DNA of 64,000 nucleotides from G958295645 sp965242735 (GTDB lineage Bacteria; Gemmatimonadota; Gemmatimonadetes; Longimicrobiales; Gaopeijiaceae), in contig OZ251497.1 of assembly GCA_965242735.1 (NCBI GenBank), positions 1,054,001 to 1,118,000 on the forward strand, given 5' to 3'. Shown one piece after another: positions 45,488 through 53,607 of this stretch. Under the pieces are notes generated by a model that saw only the letters and a program-made list of their open reading frames with translations, did no database searches and was not told where the DNA came from. The first letter of the stretch is position 1; each line of letters begins with the position of its first letter. The translations under genes were made by a program, and so were the position numbers.

Positions 45488-45853
45488 TCAACGAGGCCGT
45501 CCTCGAAAGCGGAGGACGCCGAAGCAAAGCTCGCGCCCGATCCGGCCGCCGAGCCACCACGTGGCGAGCACGGCGCCCGCCCATCCCCCCAGAACGATCC
45601 GGGTCGGTTGCTGCACGATCGCGATCCACAGCGCCAGCGCGCCCGCCAGGCCCGTGCCGGCCAGCCAGCCGACCTTGCTCGCGGTGGCCTTGGCCGCGGC
45701 CGTGCAAGCCCCGCACCAGAGCATCCGGTCCAGTTCGGGAGCCGGCAAGGCGCGTCCGCAACGCCCGCACGGCAGGCCGTCGTCGTCCACCGGCGGGCTG
45801 CTCTTGGCCGCCGGGTCGCCGTCGTCGCGCGAGACGGGCGCGTCGGCGTCCAT
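45488..45853 (-). CDS. zinc-ribbon small membrane protein of unknown function
   Basis: 121 residues from ATG at 45853, 30 bp after the icd stop. Acidic start, then a zinc ribbon LPCGRCGRALPAPEL and MLWCGACTAAAK (two CxxC pairs about 25 residues apart), then two hydrophobic segments (about 60-78, VGWLAGTGLAGALALWIAIV; and about 83-100, VLGGWAGAVLATWWLGGRI) and a short basic end. I do not recognise a family. It lies between icd and gcdH on the same strand. Confidence 0.6.
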   Translation of the reverse strand: MDADAPVSRDDGDPAAKSSPPVDDDGLPCGRCGRALPAPELDRMLWCGACTAAAKATASKVGWLAGTGLAGALALWIAIVQQPTRIVLGGWAGAVLATWWLGGRIGRELCFGVLRFRGRPR

Positions 45854-45882
45854 CGGCTCGGTCAAGTCGTCCCCGGCGCCGT

Positions 45883-46914
45883 CTACGCCAGCGCCCGCAC
45901 CACCGCGTCCGTGAACGTGGCCGTGCCGTCGGCGCCGCCCATGTCGCGGGTTCGCGCCGTGCCCTGTCGCACGACCGTGCAGACCGCGTCGCGGATGCGC
46001 GTCGCCGTGGACTCCTGCCCGACGTGGTCCAGCAGCAAGCACGCCGAGAGGAGGAGCCCGGTCGGATTGGCCACGCCCTGGCCCGCGATGTCGGGCGCGG
46101 AGCCGTGGACGGCCTCGAACACGGCGTGGCGCTCGCCGACGTTGGCCGCCGGAGCGAAGCCGAGTCCCCCGACCAGGCCGGCCATCAGGTCGCTCAGGAT
46201 GTCGCCGAACATGTTCTCCATGACCAGCACGTCGAAGCGGTAGGGGTCGAGCACCAAGTACATCGCCGTGGCGTCGATGATGCGGTCCTCGAATTCGATC
46301 CTGCCGCCGTAGTCCTCCGCCGTCTTCCGGGCCGCTTCCAGGAGGAGGCCCTGCGTGTGCTTGAGGATGTTCGCCTTGTGGGCCAGCGTGACCTTGCGGC
46401 GTCCGTGGGCGAGCGCGTAGTCGAAGGCGAACCGCGCGATGCGCTCCGATCCGAATCGCGTCGTGATCATCACCGACTCGGCGGCGGCCTTCGGATCGCC
46501 CTCCATGCCGATGAAGTGCTCGATCCCGACGTACAGCCCTTCGGTGTTCTCGCGGATCAGGACCAGGTCGATGTCCTCGTAGCGGCCCCCGGGCACCATC
46601 GTCCGGACGGGACGCACGTTGGCGTAGAGATCGAAGTGCTTCCGGATGGCCACGTTGACCGACCGGAAGCCGGACGCGGCGGGCGTGGCCAGCGGCCCCT
46701 TGAGCGCCACGCGGTTGGCGTCGATCGAATCCAGCGTGGCCTGCGGAAGCGGCGAGCCGTGCGTGGGAATGGCGCCCGCCCCGGCGTCCTGGCGGTCGTA
46801 TTCCAGCCCCGCGCCCGCCGCGTCCAGCACGCGGAGGACGGCGTCCGTGACCTCCGTGCCCACGCCGTCGCCCGGGACGACGGTGACCGTTCGCGCGCCG
46901 GCCGCGCCGCTCAC
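45883..46914 (-). CDS. NAD-type isocitrate dehydrogenase (isocitrate/isopropylmalate dehydrogenase family)
   Basis: 343 residues from GTG at 46914, overlapping the msrB stop (GTGA). VTVVPGDGVGTEVTDAVLRV, SVNVAIRKHFDLYANVRPV (SxN..xR substrate motif), LVLIRENTEGLYVGIEH and the metal-binding NMFGDILSDLMAGLVGGLG match the family. The SVN-IRK form and NTEGLY favour isocitrate over isopropylmalate, and the size is that of NAD-dependent IDH. Homoisocitrate dehydrogenase (lysine via aminoadipate) is the main alternative and would suit the LysW genes at 0-4 kb. Confidence 0.85.
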   Translation of the reverse strand: MSGAAGARTVTVVPGDGVGTEVTDAVLRVLDAAGAGLEYDRQDAGAGAIPTHGSPLPQATLDSIDANRVALKGPLATPAASGFRSVNVAIRKHFDLYANVRPVRTMVPGGRYEDIDLVLIRENTEGLYVGIEHFIGMEGDPKAAAESVMITTRFGSERIARFAFDYALAHGRRKVTLAHKANILKHTQGLLLEAARKTAEDYGGRIEFEDRIIDATAMYLVLDPYRFDVLVMENMFGDILSDLMAGLVGGLGFAPAANVGERHAVFEAVHGSAPDIAGQGVANPTGLLLSACLLLDHVGQESTATRIRDAVCTVVRQGTARTRDMGGADGTATFTDAVVRALA

Positions 46915-47339
46915 GGGCCGCCCTCTCGGACGCCGCCTGCCCGCGCTTCGGCCTCGAACGCCAGCGCCGCCGAGTTGACGCAGTAGCGAAGCCCCGTCGG
47001 CTTCGGGCCGTCGGGAAAGACGTGGCCCAAGTGCGCGTCGCACCGCGCGCAGACGACCTCCGTGCGCCGCATCCAGAGCTTGCGGTCGGCCCGCTCGGCC
47101 ACGTGCGCGGGCGCCGCGGGCGAACGAAAGCTGGGCCAGCCCGTCCCCGAGTCGAACTTGTCGGCGGACTCGAACAGCGGCAGCCCGCAGCAGACGCACC
47201 GGTACGTCCCGGCGTCCTTGCGGTCCCAGTGCTCTCCGGTGAACGGCCGTTCGGTCCCGCCCCGCCGCGTCACGTGGAACTGCTCCGCGGAGAGCCGCGT
47301 CCTCCATTCCGCGTCCGTGCGGCGCGCGTCGTCGCTCAT
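46911..47339 (-). CDS. msrB: peptide-methionine (R)-S-oxide reductase MsrB
   Basis: 142 residues from ATG at 47339. Zinc pairs CVCC and CARC, FDSGTGWPSFRSP near residue 60, HLGHVFPDG, and the catalytic RYCVNSAAL near the end mark MsrB. Repairs methionine-R-sulfoxide in proteins. No signal peptide, so cytoplasmic. Its stop overlaps the icd start. The 282 bp upstream, to 47621, hold only the divergent promoter at 47534. Confidence 0.95.
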   Translation of the reverse strand: MSDDARRTDAEWRTRLSAEQFHVTRRGGTERPFTGEHWDRKDAGTYRCVCCGLPLFESADKFDSGTGWPSFRSPAAPAHVAERADRKLWMRRTEVVCARCDAHLGHVFPDGPKPTGLRYCVNSAALAFEAEARAGGVREGGP

Positions 47340-47533
47340 GGTGATCGAAGGGCTGGGGAACGAAGGGGCGCGGCAAGAGCCGGCCGCCTGGCCGAAAGAT
47401 ACGGCGACGGGGATTCGGGCGCCGACGTCCGGGCGCCGGTCCGCCCGGCGCATCGAGGCGGCCTTCTTGCGTTGCAAGGCGTCGGCGTCGCCCGTGACCT
47501 CGTGCCGGACGCGCAAACTCGGCCCGCGCCGAC

Positions 47534-47562
47534 TTGAACCGAAGCGGCGCTTCCACTATTCT
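47534..47562 (+). promoter_or_regulatory. strong sigma-70-type promoter for the small peptide gene and upp
   Basis: TTGAAC at 47534-47539 and TATTCT at 47557-47562 with a 17-bp spacer, the best promoter match in the window. Start of transcription would be near 47569, about 50 nt before a GGAGGA site at 47611 and the ATG at 47622. Confidence 0.7.
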
Positions 47563-47621
47563 GCACGCGGCGTTGGGGGCTCGATGGCGGCCGCCGCTCG
47601 TCAACCGCACGGAGGAACATC

Positions 47622-47789
47622 ATGAAAGAAGCGCTGGTCCCGATGAAGGCCGCGGCGATGGTCGCGGCGACGCTCCTGGTCCTCGGCCTCGGCCACGTCG
47701 ACGACCACGCGGGTTGTTGCCCGTGCGGCGCGTCGCGGCTCCGCTGGAAGCATTGCTGTTCCGGCGCGGACGACGACCCTGGGCCATGA
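47622..47789 (+). CDS. small Cys-rich secreted or membrane peptide, unknown
   Basis: 55 residues. GGAGGA (47611-47616) sits six bases before the ATG and a strong promoter lies upstream. MKEALVPMKAAAMVAATLLV looks like a signal or anchor, then LGLGHVDDHAGCCPCG, a basic patch, HCCSG and an acidic DDD end. Five cysteines fall in two clusters (CCPC, CC). The stop overlaps the upp start by four bases (ATGA), as with real coupled genes here. No family recognised. It may be a leader or regulatory peptide for upp, a metal-binding peptide, or a small envelope protein. Confidence 0.6.
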   Translation: MKEALVPMKAAAMVAATLLVLGLGHVDDHAGCCPCGASRLRWKHCCSGADDDPGP

Positions 47790-48472
47790 CGGAAGGCGCC
47801 GGCCGGGCCGTCGGAAGCGGCGCCGTCCCCACGACCTCGTCCAACGTCGTCGTCGTCGCGCACCCCTTGGTTCGCGACAAGGTGACTCGCCTGCGGAACC
47901 GGTCGACGCCGTCGAAGCGCTTCCGGGAGCTGGTCACCGAGATCGCCATGCTGATGACGTTTCGCGTCACGCAGGACCTCGAAGAAGAGGCGGTGACGGT
48001 CGAGACGCCGCTCGAAACGGCCCAGGGAACGCAAGTCCACGAGGAGAACGTCGTGGTCGTTCCGATCCTGAGGGCCGGACTCGGCATGATGGACGGCGTG
48101 CTCCGGGTGGTGCCCGGCGCGCGGGTGGGCCACGTGGGGTTCGAGAGGGACGAAGATACGCTGGAAGCGAAGCGGTACTACGCGAAGTTGCCGTCCGGCG
48201 CGGAGCACGCGACCCATTTTCTGGTGGACCCGATGGTGGGGACCGGAGGGTCGGCGTCGGCGGCCGTGGACTGGCTCAAGGAACGCGGCGTGCGAGATAT
48301 CCGGCTGTTGTGCCTCCTTGCGTCCCCGGAGGGCTTGGCCCGCTTGCAAGGGGATCATCCCGGCCTTGTCGTGTACGCGGCAGCCGTGGACCGCCAGCTC
48401 AGCAGCGCCGGCTATCTGCTGCCGGGCCTGGGGGACGCCGGCGACCGCATGTTCGGGACGTTGTTCGCGTAG
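47786..48472 (+). CDS. upp: uracil phosphoribosyltransferase
   Basis: 228 residues from ATG at 47786. VVVVAHPLVRDKVTRLRN near the start, VVVVPILRAGLGMMDGVL, and the PRPP loop VDPMVGTGGSASAAV near residue 152 match the family, with QLSSAGYLLPGLGDAGDRM at the end. Salvages uracil to UMP. The first 17 residues are a poorly conserved extension. A CAT-anticodon tRNA follows 21 bp after the stop. Confidence 0.95.
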   Translation: MTEGAGRAVGSGAVPTTSSNVVVVAHPLVRDKVTRLRNRSTPSKRFRELVTEIAMLMTFRVTQDLEEEAVTVETPLETAQGTQVHEENVVVVPILRAGLGMMDGVLRVVPGARVGHVGFERDEDTLEAKRYYAKLPSGAEHATHFLVDPMVGTGGSASAAVDWLKERGVRDIRLLCLLASPEGLARLQGDHPGLVVYAAAVDRQLSSAGYLLPGLGDAGDRMFGTLFA

Positions 48473-48493
48473 CCGGGCTCGTTATCTTTCGGC

Positions 48494-48567
48494 GGGCCCA
48501 TAGCTCAGGCGGTTAGAGCAGCGGACTCATAATCCGACGGTCGGGGGTTCAAGTCCCTCTGGGCCCA
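48494..48567 (+). tRNA. tRNA with CAT anticodon (Ile2 or elongator Met)
   Basis: 74-nt cloverleaf. Acceptor GGGCCCA/TGGGCCC, D arm TAGCTCAGGCGGTTAGAGC, anticodon loop CTCATAA, T arm GGGGGTTCAAGTCCCTC with one mispair, discriminator A. Position 1-72 is paired, so it is not an initiator. Lysidine-modified Ile2 and elongator Met cannot be separated with certainty by eye. No CCA encoded. Confidence 0.95.
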
Positions 48568-48583
48568 TTCGGCGGAGCGGCGG

Positions 48584-48635
48584 GGATGCCGAACTGGCCG
48601 CACTTGGCGCGGCGCGGAGGATGCCGAACTGGCCG
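48584..48635 (+). repeat. 17-bp direct repeat, copies 35 bp apart, after the CAT tRNA
   Basis: GGATGCCGAACTGGCCG occurs identically at 48584-48600 and 48619-48635. The shorter spacing sets it apart from the 61-75 bp class. It lies in the 183-bp gap before the small secreted protein gene. Confidence 0.85.
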
Positions 48636-48750
48636 GAGAAGGCAGAATCGGCTACCTTCTTCGCGCGGGCTCGATGGCTTCGCTCCAGCCCAAGCTGTGG
48701 TCTTGGGGCGGCGAACCGGGGGCCCGCTCCACTTCCACGGAGGGAATCGC

Positions 48751-49110
48751 TTGGTCTTGGGCCGCATGGCGCACTCGGAAGGCCGCAGGAGAGCGGTAGC
48801 CGCCGGGCTGCTGCACCTGCTGGCGTGGGCGGTGGCGGCGCCTCTGGTCGCGGCGTCGGAGCACGACTTGCTCGCGGCGCCTGTCCACTTGGAGCAGCCG
48901 AACGACCCCGACTGTCCCGCCGCCCACAACCATCTCTTCTGCCAAGCGGTTCGTTCGCTGGCCAATCCGATGCCTGCGCTCCTCGTCGGCCCGCTGGAGC
49001 CGCCCGCTCCCGCCGGACCGTTCTTGGAAGCGGGCGGGCAAGCCGTGGCGCCCGCCGGGTTGGCGTCTCTCGTCGGTTCCGTAGTCCCCAGGGGTCCCCC
49101 CGCGTTCTGA
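48751..49110 (+). CDS. small secreted His/Cys protein next to a ZnuD-like receptor
   Basis: 119 residues from TTG at 48751, chosen because GGAGGG ends six bases before it; ATG at 48766 is the alternative. A signal peptide (AVAAGLLHLLAWAVAAPLVA) is followed by EHDLL, then DPDCPAAHNHLFCQAVRSLA: two cysteines and two histidines in a compact Cys-x5-His pattern that could bind a metal, and a Pro/Ala/Gly-rich end. No family recognised. The partner TonB receptor begins about 290 bp later. Confidence 0.6.
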   Translation: MVLGRMAHSEGRRRAVAAGLLHLLAWAVAAPLVAASEHDLLAAPVHLEQPNDPDCPAAHNHLFCQAVRSLANPMPALLVGPLEPPAPAGPFLEAGGQAVAPAGLASLVGSVVPRGPPAF

Positions 49111-49400
49111 CGCCCCTGCCGTGAGGGAGACAGGTTGCGGGCTTTCGCTCGCCGCCGCCAAGTCCCCGAAACGGCCCCCTTCGGGCGGGAATCCGCGCCG
49201 TCGCCGCAAGAGCAGGCGGTGCGGCTTCCGTTCTCCGGGCGATGTCCAAGAGAGCCTCAGCCAAGCGCTTTCTCCCGGACGGTCGGCGGTGGACGATCCG
49301 CCACGCCAAGAGCGCGACTACGGACGCACAGCACTTGAGACGACGCAACATCACGATCCTGCTACATCCGGCTTGCAGGCGCCGGCGCAGGCGCGATGCC

Positions 49401-51689
49401 GTGCCGACGCCCCGCCTGGGCCGGCGGACGCGGCGGCTCGCATCTGGGCGGCGGCGACGCTGGCATGTCGCCGCGCCGTTGGCTTTGGGCGCGCTCGCGT
49501 ACCTTCCCTCGGCGGCAAGCGCGCGCGCGCAAGAAATGAACCGGCCCCAGCTGGCGCCGATCGGACACGTGGGGATCGTCCGCGACGCGCAGGAGGGCCG
49601 TCCGCTTGCGGGTGCCAGGGTCCTCGTGATCGGCACGAACCTCGCCGCGACGACGAGCGGCAACGGCGTCTTCCGCTTCGACGCCGCCTTGCCGGACTCG
49701 TTCTCCATCCACGTGGAGCGCCTGGGCTACCGAAGCAAGACGGTCGAAGGGCGCGCCGGCGCGCGTGGATGGATCGAGATCGAGCTCGACCCCTCGCCAA
49801 TCGCGTTGCAGCCGCTCGTCGTGACCGGCGCCGTCACGGCCCGGCGCGCGACGGAGACGGCGCGCCCCGTCACCGTCCTGAGCGGAGAGGAGTTGCAGGT
49901 CCGCCTTCGCGGAACGGTGGCGGGGGCGTTGGCGGGAGAACCCGGCTTTGCAGCGGCGACGATGGGGCCCGCGGCGGCTCAGCCGGTCGTTCGGGGCATG
50001 GGCGTGGACCGCTTGCTGTTGCTGGAGGACGGCATTCGGGCGGGCGACGCGTCCGGCACGGGACCGGACCACGCCACCGCGCTGGACGCGTCGACGGCGT
50101 CGCGGGTCGAGGTCGTGCGGGGACCGGCGGCGCTGCTGTACGGAAGCAACGCGCTGGGGGGCGTGATCAACGTCATCCGCGACGAGATCCCGAGGTCGGT
50201 CACGTCCGCGGGGAGCGGGACGGCGTCGCTTCGCGGCGCGACCGTGAACGGAGCCTGGGGCGCCAGCGCCACGGCGACGGTCGCGCTGGCGGACCGGGCG
50301 CCCCTGCGCGTCGAGGCGTCGGGCCGCCGGTCGGGCGATTTGCGCACGCCGGCCGGCATGCTGGGCAACACGGCGGCGGACACCTGGACTCTGGGAACGG
50401 GGGCGTCCTACGACGCGGACTGGGGCCAAGTCGGGGCGGCCTTCCGATCCTACAGCAACGACTACGGAGTGCCGGGCGGGCTGGCCACGGGACACGAGGC
50501 GGGCGTTCGCATAGAGATGGAGCGCGCGTCCACCAAGTTCCGCGCCGTCCTGGACCGGCCCAAGGGTCCGTACGAGAGCATCGAGCTCAACGGCGCCCAC
50601 ACGTGGTACCGGCACAGCGAGATCGAGCCGCCGGACATCTTGGGCACCTTCTTCAAGGTCGAGTCCACGAGCGCGGAGATCGTGGCCAGACCGGCGGCGG
50701 CCGGGCCGTTCTCGCGCGGCGCGGTGGGCGTGCGCGCGTCCCGGGAGGCCTTCAGCTACGCGGGCAGCATCGGCACGCCCAACTCGCGCCGGACCACCTG
50801 GGCGGCCTACGTCTTCCAGGAGATGGAGCTGGGGACGTTTCGCGTCGAAGGCGGACTGCGCTACGACTGGATCGCGGTGGACCCCTTGCGCGACGATCCC
50901 ACGGCGGACATCGGCCCGATCGGGGACCGCAGCTTCCAGGCCGCGTCCGGCTCCGTCGGGCTCCTCTACGCCACGGGGCCGGGGCTGATCGTGGGCGTGA
51001 ACGCCGGGCGGGCCTTTCGGACGCCCGACGTCAGCGAGCTCTACTCCGAGGGACCCCACTTGGCCAGCTATTCGTTCGAAGTGGGCAACCCGGCGCTGGG
51101 CGCGGAGCACGGCACGGGTGTGGACCTGTTCGTCCGCTACGCCGGCGACCGCGTTCGGGCCGAGCTGACGGGCTTTCGGAACGCGATCTCCGGCTACGTC
51201 TTCGCGCAGCCCACGGGCGAGACCAGTCGCGTGCTGCTGCCCGTCTACCAGCACCAGGCCAACGACGCCGCGTTCGTCGGATTCGAGGCCGCCGCCGACT
51301 GGAACGTGGCCGCGGGATGGGCGCTCCAGGGAACGGCGTCGCACGTTCGCGCGGAGTTCACGGACACGGGACGGCCGGTGCCCATGATTCCGCCCTTGCG
51401 CGGGCGCGTGGCGATCGAGCACGAGTGCCCGAGCTGGTTCGCGCGGATCGAGGCGGAGCTGGCGGGTGGGCAGGAGCGCGTGGGCGAGTTCGAGACGCCC
51501 ACGGCAGGATACGAAATGTTCGACGTGGTGGCCGGCTTGCGCTTCAACGTGGCGGGGCGGTTGAGCGTGCTGACGGCCAGCCTGGAGAACGTGACCAACG
51601 AGGAGTACCGAAACCACCTGTCTCGGGCAAAGGAGTTCCTGCCCGAGGCCGGGAGAGGGCTGGCAGTAAGCTGGCGCGTCGCGTTTTGA
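49401..51689 (+). CDS. TonB-dependent outer-membrane receptor, ZnuD-like
   Basis: 762 residues from GTG at 49401, which puts a signal peptide (VAAPLALGALAYLPSAASAR) near the N-terminus. ATG at 49242 extends the frame by 53 Arg-rich residues, across CTACAT at 49363, a possible extended -10. A carboxypeptidase-like domain (about 45-120) comes first, then a plug with VEVVRGPAALLYGSNALGGV, then a 22-strand barrel ending FLPEAGRGLAVSWRVAF. SEGPHLASYSFEVGNPALGA and YVFAQPTGE resemble the zinc receptor ZnuD, but the His-rich loop of neisserial ZnuD is missing. Metal uptake is likely, not proven. Confidence 0.82.
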   Translation: MPTPRLGRRTRRLASGRRRRWHVAAPLALGALAYLPSAASARAQEMNRPQLAPIGHVGIVRDAQEGRPLAGARVLVIGTNLAATTSGNGVFRFDAALPDSFSIHVERLGYRSKTVEGRAGARGWIEIELDPSPIALQPLVVTGAVTARRATETARPVTVLSGEELQVRLRGTVAGALAGEPGFAAATMGPAAAQPVVRGMGVDRLLLLEDGIRAGDASGTGPDHATALDASTASRVEVVRGPAALLYGSNALGGVINVIRDEIPRSVTSAGSGTASLRGATVNGAWGASATATVALADRAPLRVEASGRRSGDLRTPAGMLGNTAADTWTLGTGASYDADWGQVGAAFRSYSNDYGVPGGLATGHEAGVRIEMERASTKFRAVLDRPKGPYESIELNGAHTWYRHSEIEPPDILGTFFKVESTSAEIVARPAAAGPFSRGAVGVRASREAFSYAGSIGTPNSRRTTWAAYVFQEMELGTFRVEGGLRYDWIAVDPLRDDPTADIGPIGDRSFQAASGSVGLLYATGPGLIVGVNAGRAFRTPDVSELYSEGPHLASYSFEVGNPALGAEHGTGVDLFVRYAGDRVRAELTGFRNAISGYVFAQPTGETSRVLLPVYQHQANDAAFVGFEAAADWNVAAGWALQGTASHVRAEFTDTGRPVPMIPPLRGRVAIEHECPSWFARIEAELAGGQERVGEFETPTAGYEMFDVVAGLRFNVAGRLSVLTASLENVTNEEYRNHLSRAKEFLPEAGRGLAVSWRVAF

Positions 51690-51762
51690 GGGCCGGCCTT
51701 TGCCGGTCCGGCGCGGCGCCGAGCCAGAAACCGTTCATCTCCATTACACGAGAGGATCGAAG

Positions 51763-52245
51763 ATGAAACAGCTGGACAAGACAACCAAGACCGGACTCGC
51801 GACCCTGCTGCTCGCGTTGTTCGTCGCGGCGTGCGGCGACGACCCGACGGGAATGGACCCCGACGACGACCACGCGGAACCCGAGGGCGTCGAACTGGTC
51901 CTGAGCGGCCAGACGATCGCCACGTACGACGGCGACGACCAAACGTGGACCGGCGGGATGACGGTCCCCGTGGGCGAAGAGACGGCTCACATCGCCGTGC
52001 GCTTCGTGGACCACGACGGCGATCCGATTCCGCTCGACGACGATATGTACTTGGAAGTCGTCGTCGAGGACGAGGCGATCGCCGAGTTCGAGCAGGACGA
52101 ACCCGGCGAGTTCGGCGGCCACCTCCACGGCATGGACGTGGGCGAGACCCGCGTGAGGTTCCGTCTCATGCACGGCGCGGTGGGGTCGGGACACGCCGAC
52201 TTCGAGACGACGTGGGTGACCGCCACGGTGACCGGCATGACGTGA
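51763..52245 (+). CDS. acidic His-containing lipoprotein beside the ZnuD-like receptor
   Basis: 160 residues; AGAGGA precedes the ATG. The signal ends ALFVAACGDD, giving a lipoprotein. A DPDDDHAEPEG stretch is followed by a beta-rich domain: ELVLSGQTIATYDGDDQTW, ETAHIAVRFVDHDGDPI, FGGHLHGMDVGETRVRFRLM and GSGHADFETTW. The clustered His/Asp residues suggest metal binding; the end looks like an Ig-like domain. It sits 73 bp after the receptor gene and before a strong terminator, so it probably works with the receptor. No family name recalled. Confidence 0.7.
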   Translation: MKQLDKTTKTGLATLLLALFVAACGDDPTGMDPDDDHAEPEGVELVLSGQTIATYDGDDQTWTGGMTVPVGEETAHIAVRFVDHDGDPIPLDDDMYLEVVVEDEAIAEFEQDEPGEFGGHLHGMDVGETRVRFRLMHGAVGSGHADFETTWVTATVTGMT

Positions 52246-52261
52246 CGCGAAGGGGGACGCG

Positions 52262-52326
52262 CGCCCGGCCGAGGCCGCGTTGGGCGCCGGGCGCGGCCCC
52301 GGGCAGCCTCGGCCGGGCGGCGTTTC
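52262..52326 (+). terminator. strong stem-loop terminator after the lipoprotein gene
   Basis: CGCCCGGCCGAGGC at 52262-52275 pairs perfectly with GCCTCGGCCGGGCG at 52306-52319 (14 bp). The 30-nt GC-rich loop can fold again. A short CGTTTCC tract follows. It closes the receptor unit and also ends the possible metal-uptake module. Confidence 0.7.
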
Positions 52327-52444
52327 CTTGGGCGCCGCGTCGAGCGGCTGTGTGATTGACGGGGTGCATCCGCCGGAGCAAGTTTGTGCTGGTCGGCCAA
52401 CGTCGTGGATTGGCGCACTGAACTCATGCTTGCACCGAAGACCG

Positions 52445-53602
52445 ATGCTCCCTAATGGGCGAAACGCCGATCCGCTGACCGAGACGGCTCCGGCGTCGAA
52501 CCGGCGGGCGAGCCGGGTGCTGGTTTGGATTGGCTTCGCCGCCGTGCTCGCCTCGTCAGCGTGGAGCGCAACGACGATCGCGTCTCACCGGAGCGGACGC
52601 TCGGCCGCGCCCGAAGCCGCCGCGCCCGAAGCCGCCGCCGAAGCCGCTGTTGCCGCCGGGAACTCGTCGACGTCGCCGACGCGCGCACCAGGACACGCCA
52701 AGCTCTACCCGCAGATTGCAGTCGTCAGCGACGTGGCTGGCGGAAACGACGTCTGGTACGTCTTGGACGCGACAACTCCGACTGTGCACATGGTGGGTGC
52801 CGACGGGGCGTGGCTGGGCGCCTTCGGACGAAAAGGGGAAGGTCCCGGCGAACTGCTTTGGCCCGTGGCCGTGGCGGTCGGCGGCGATGCCGTGGCCGTG
52901 GCCGACGCGCGAAGGCAAGAGGTCCACGTCTATGACGCTCTGGACGGCACGTACCGAAACAGTCGGCGGATCGAAACCTCTGGTTGCACGATGGTGCGGC
53001 CCGTGGACATCGCGGCTCGGGAGACGACGTTCCTTCTTCTTCTGGAATGCATGTCCGTCGAGCGCCCGGCGGCAAGTCTTTCCTTCGAGCGCCAAGTGGC
53101 CGCCCTGGACGACGGAGCTTTCCGGCCGTTGGCTCGCCGGCGCCCAGACGCGGGAACCATGGACTTCGGCGCGACCTACGTGCTGAGCGAGCACCCGCGC
53201 GGCTTCGTCTTCGGCGACGCGCAGGACGACTGCCTGGGCGTCTACGACCTGGACGGCGCGCAACTGGACCGCGCTTGTCACGACTGGCTCGTGCGGACGC
53301 CGTTGCCGGCCGGCAAGAGGCGAGAGCTGGAGACGGCCTTCAAGCGTCGCAGCTCGCTCGTGAGCGTGCGCATTCCCGACAGCGTTCCGGCGTTCGACCG
53401 CGTTTTTTGGGACGACGAGCGGCTCGTGTACCGGGTTCTCCAGGAGGAAGGGTCGCACTTGGCGGCGCGAGGCGGAGAAGGCGGAGCTGAAGCCTTGGGC
53501 GGCGTGCCAGCGGCCCCCTGGCTCTTCGTGGCCAGCGGCACGGCCTTGGCCGCCTGGGACGAGGTCGAGGGCGCTCGAATCGCCTTGTACCCTCTGAGCT
53601 GA
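52445..53602 (+). CDS. six-bladed beta-propeller membrane-anchored protein, unknown
   Basis: 385 residues from ATG at 52445. One N-terminal membrane segment or signal (VLVWIGFAAVLASSAWSAT, about 20-40) precedes an Ala/Glu/Pro linker and NHL-like blocks: WYVLDATTPTVHMVGADGAW with GAFGRKGEGPGELLWPVAVA, the signature of a large unassigned propeller group in Gemmatimonadota and Bacteroidota; later blades include GFVFGDAQDDCLGVYDLDG. Role unknown; these often come in tandem arrays. A broken relative lies at 54811-55835 on the other strand. Confidence 0.75.
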   Translation: MLPNGRNADPLTETAPASNRRASRVLVWIGFAAVLASSAWSATTIASHRSGRSAAPEAAAPEAAAEAAVAAGNSSTSPTRAPGHAKLYPQIAVVSDVAGGNDVWYVLDATTPTVHMVGADGAWLGAFGRKGEGPGELLWPVAVAVGGDAVAVADARRQEVHVYDALDGTYRNSRRIETSGCTMVRPVDIAARETTFLLLLECMSVERPAASLSFERQVAALDDGAFRPLARRRPDAGTMDFGATYVLSEHPRGFVFGDAQDDCLGVYDLDGAQLDRACHDWLVRTPLPAGKRRELETAFKRRSSLVSVRIPDSVPAFDRVFWDDERLVYRVLQEEGSHLAARGGEGGAEALGGVPAAPWLFVASGTALAAWDEVEGARIALYPLS

Positions 53603-53607
53603 CCGTC

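Noticed and set aside
48494..48567. Initiator tRNA-Met
   Set aside because: Position 1-72 is a G-C pair and the anticodon stem lacks the three G-C pairs of initiators.
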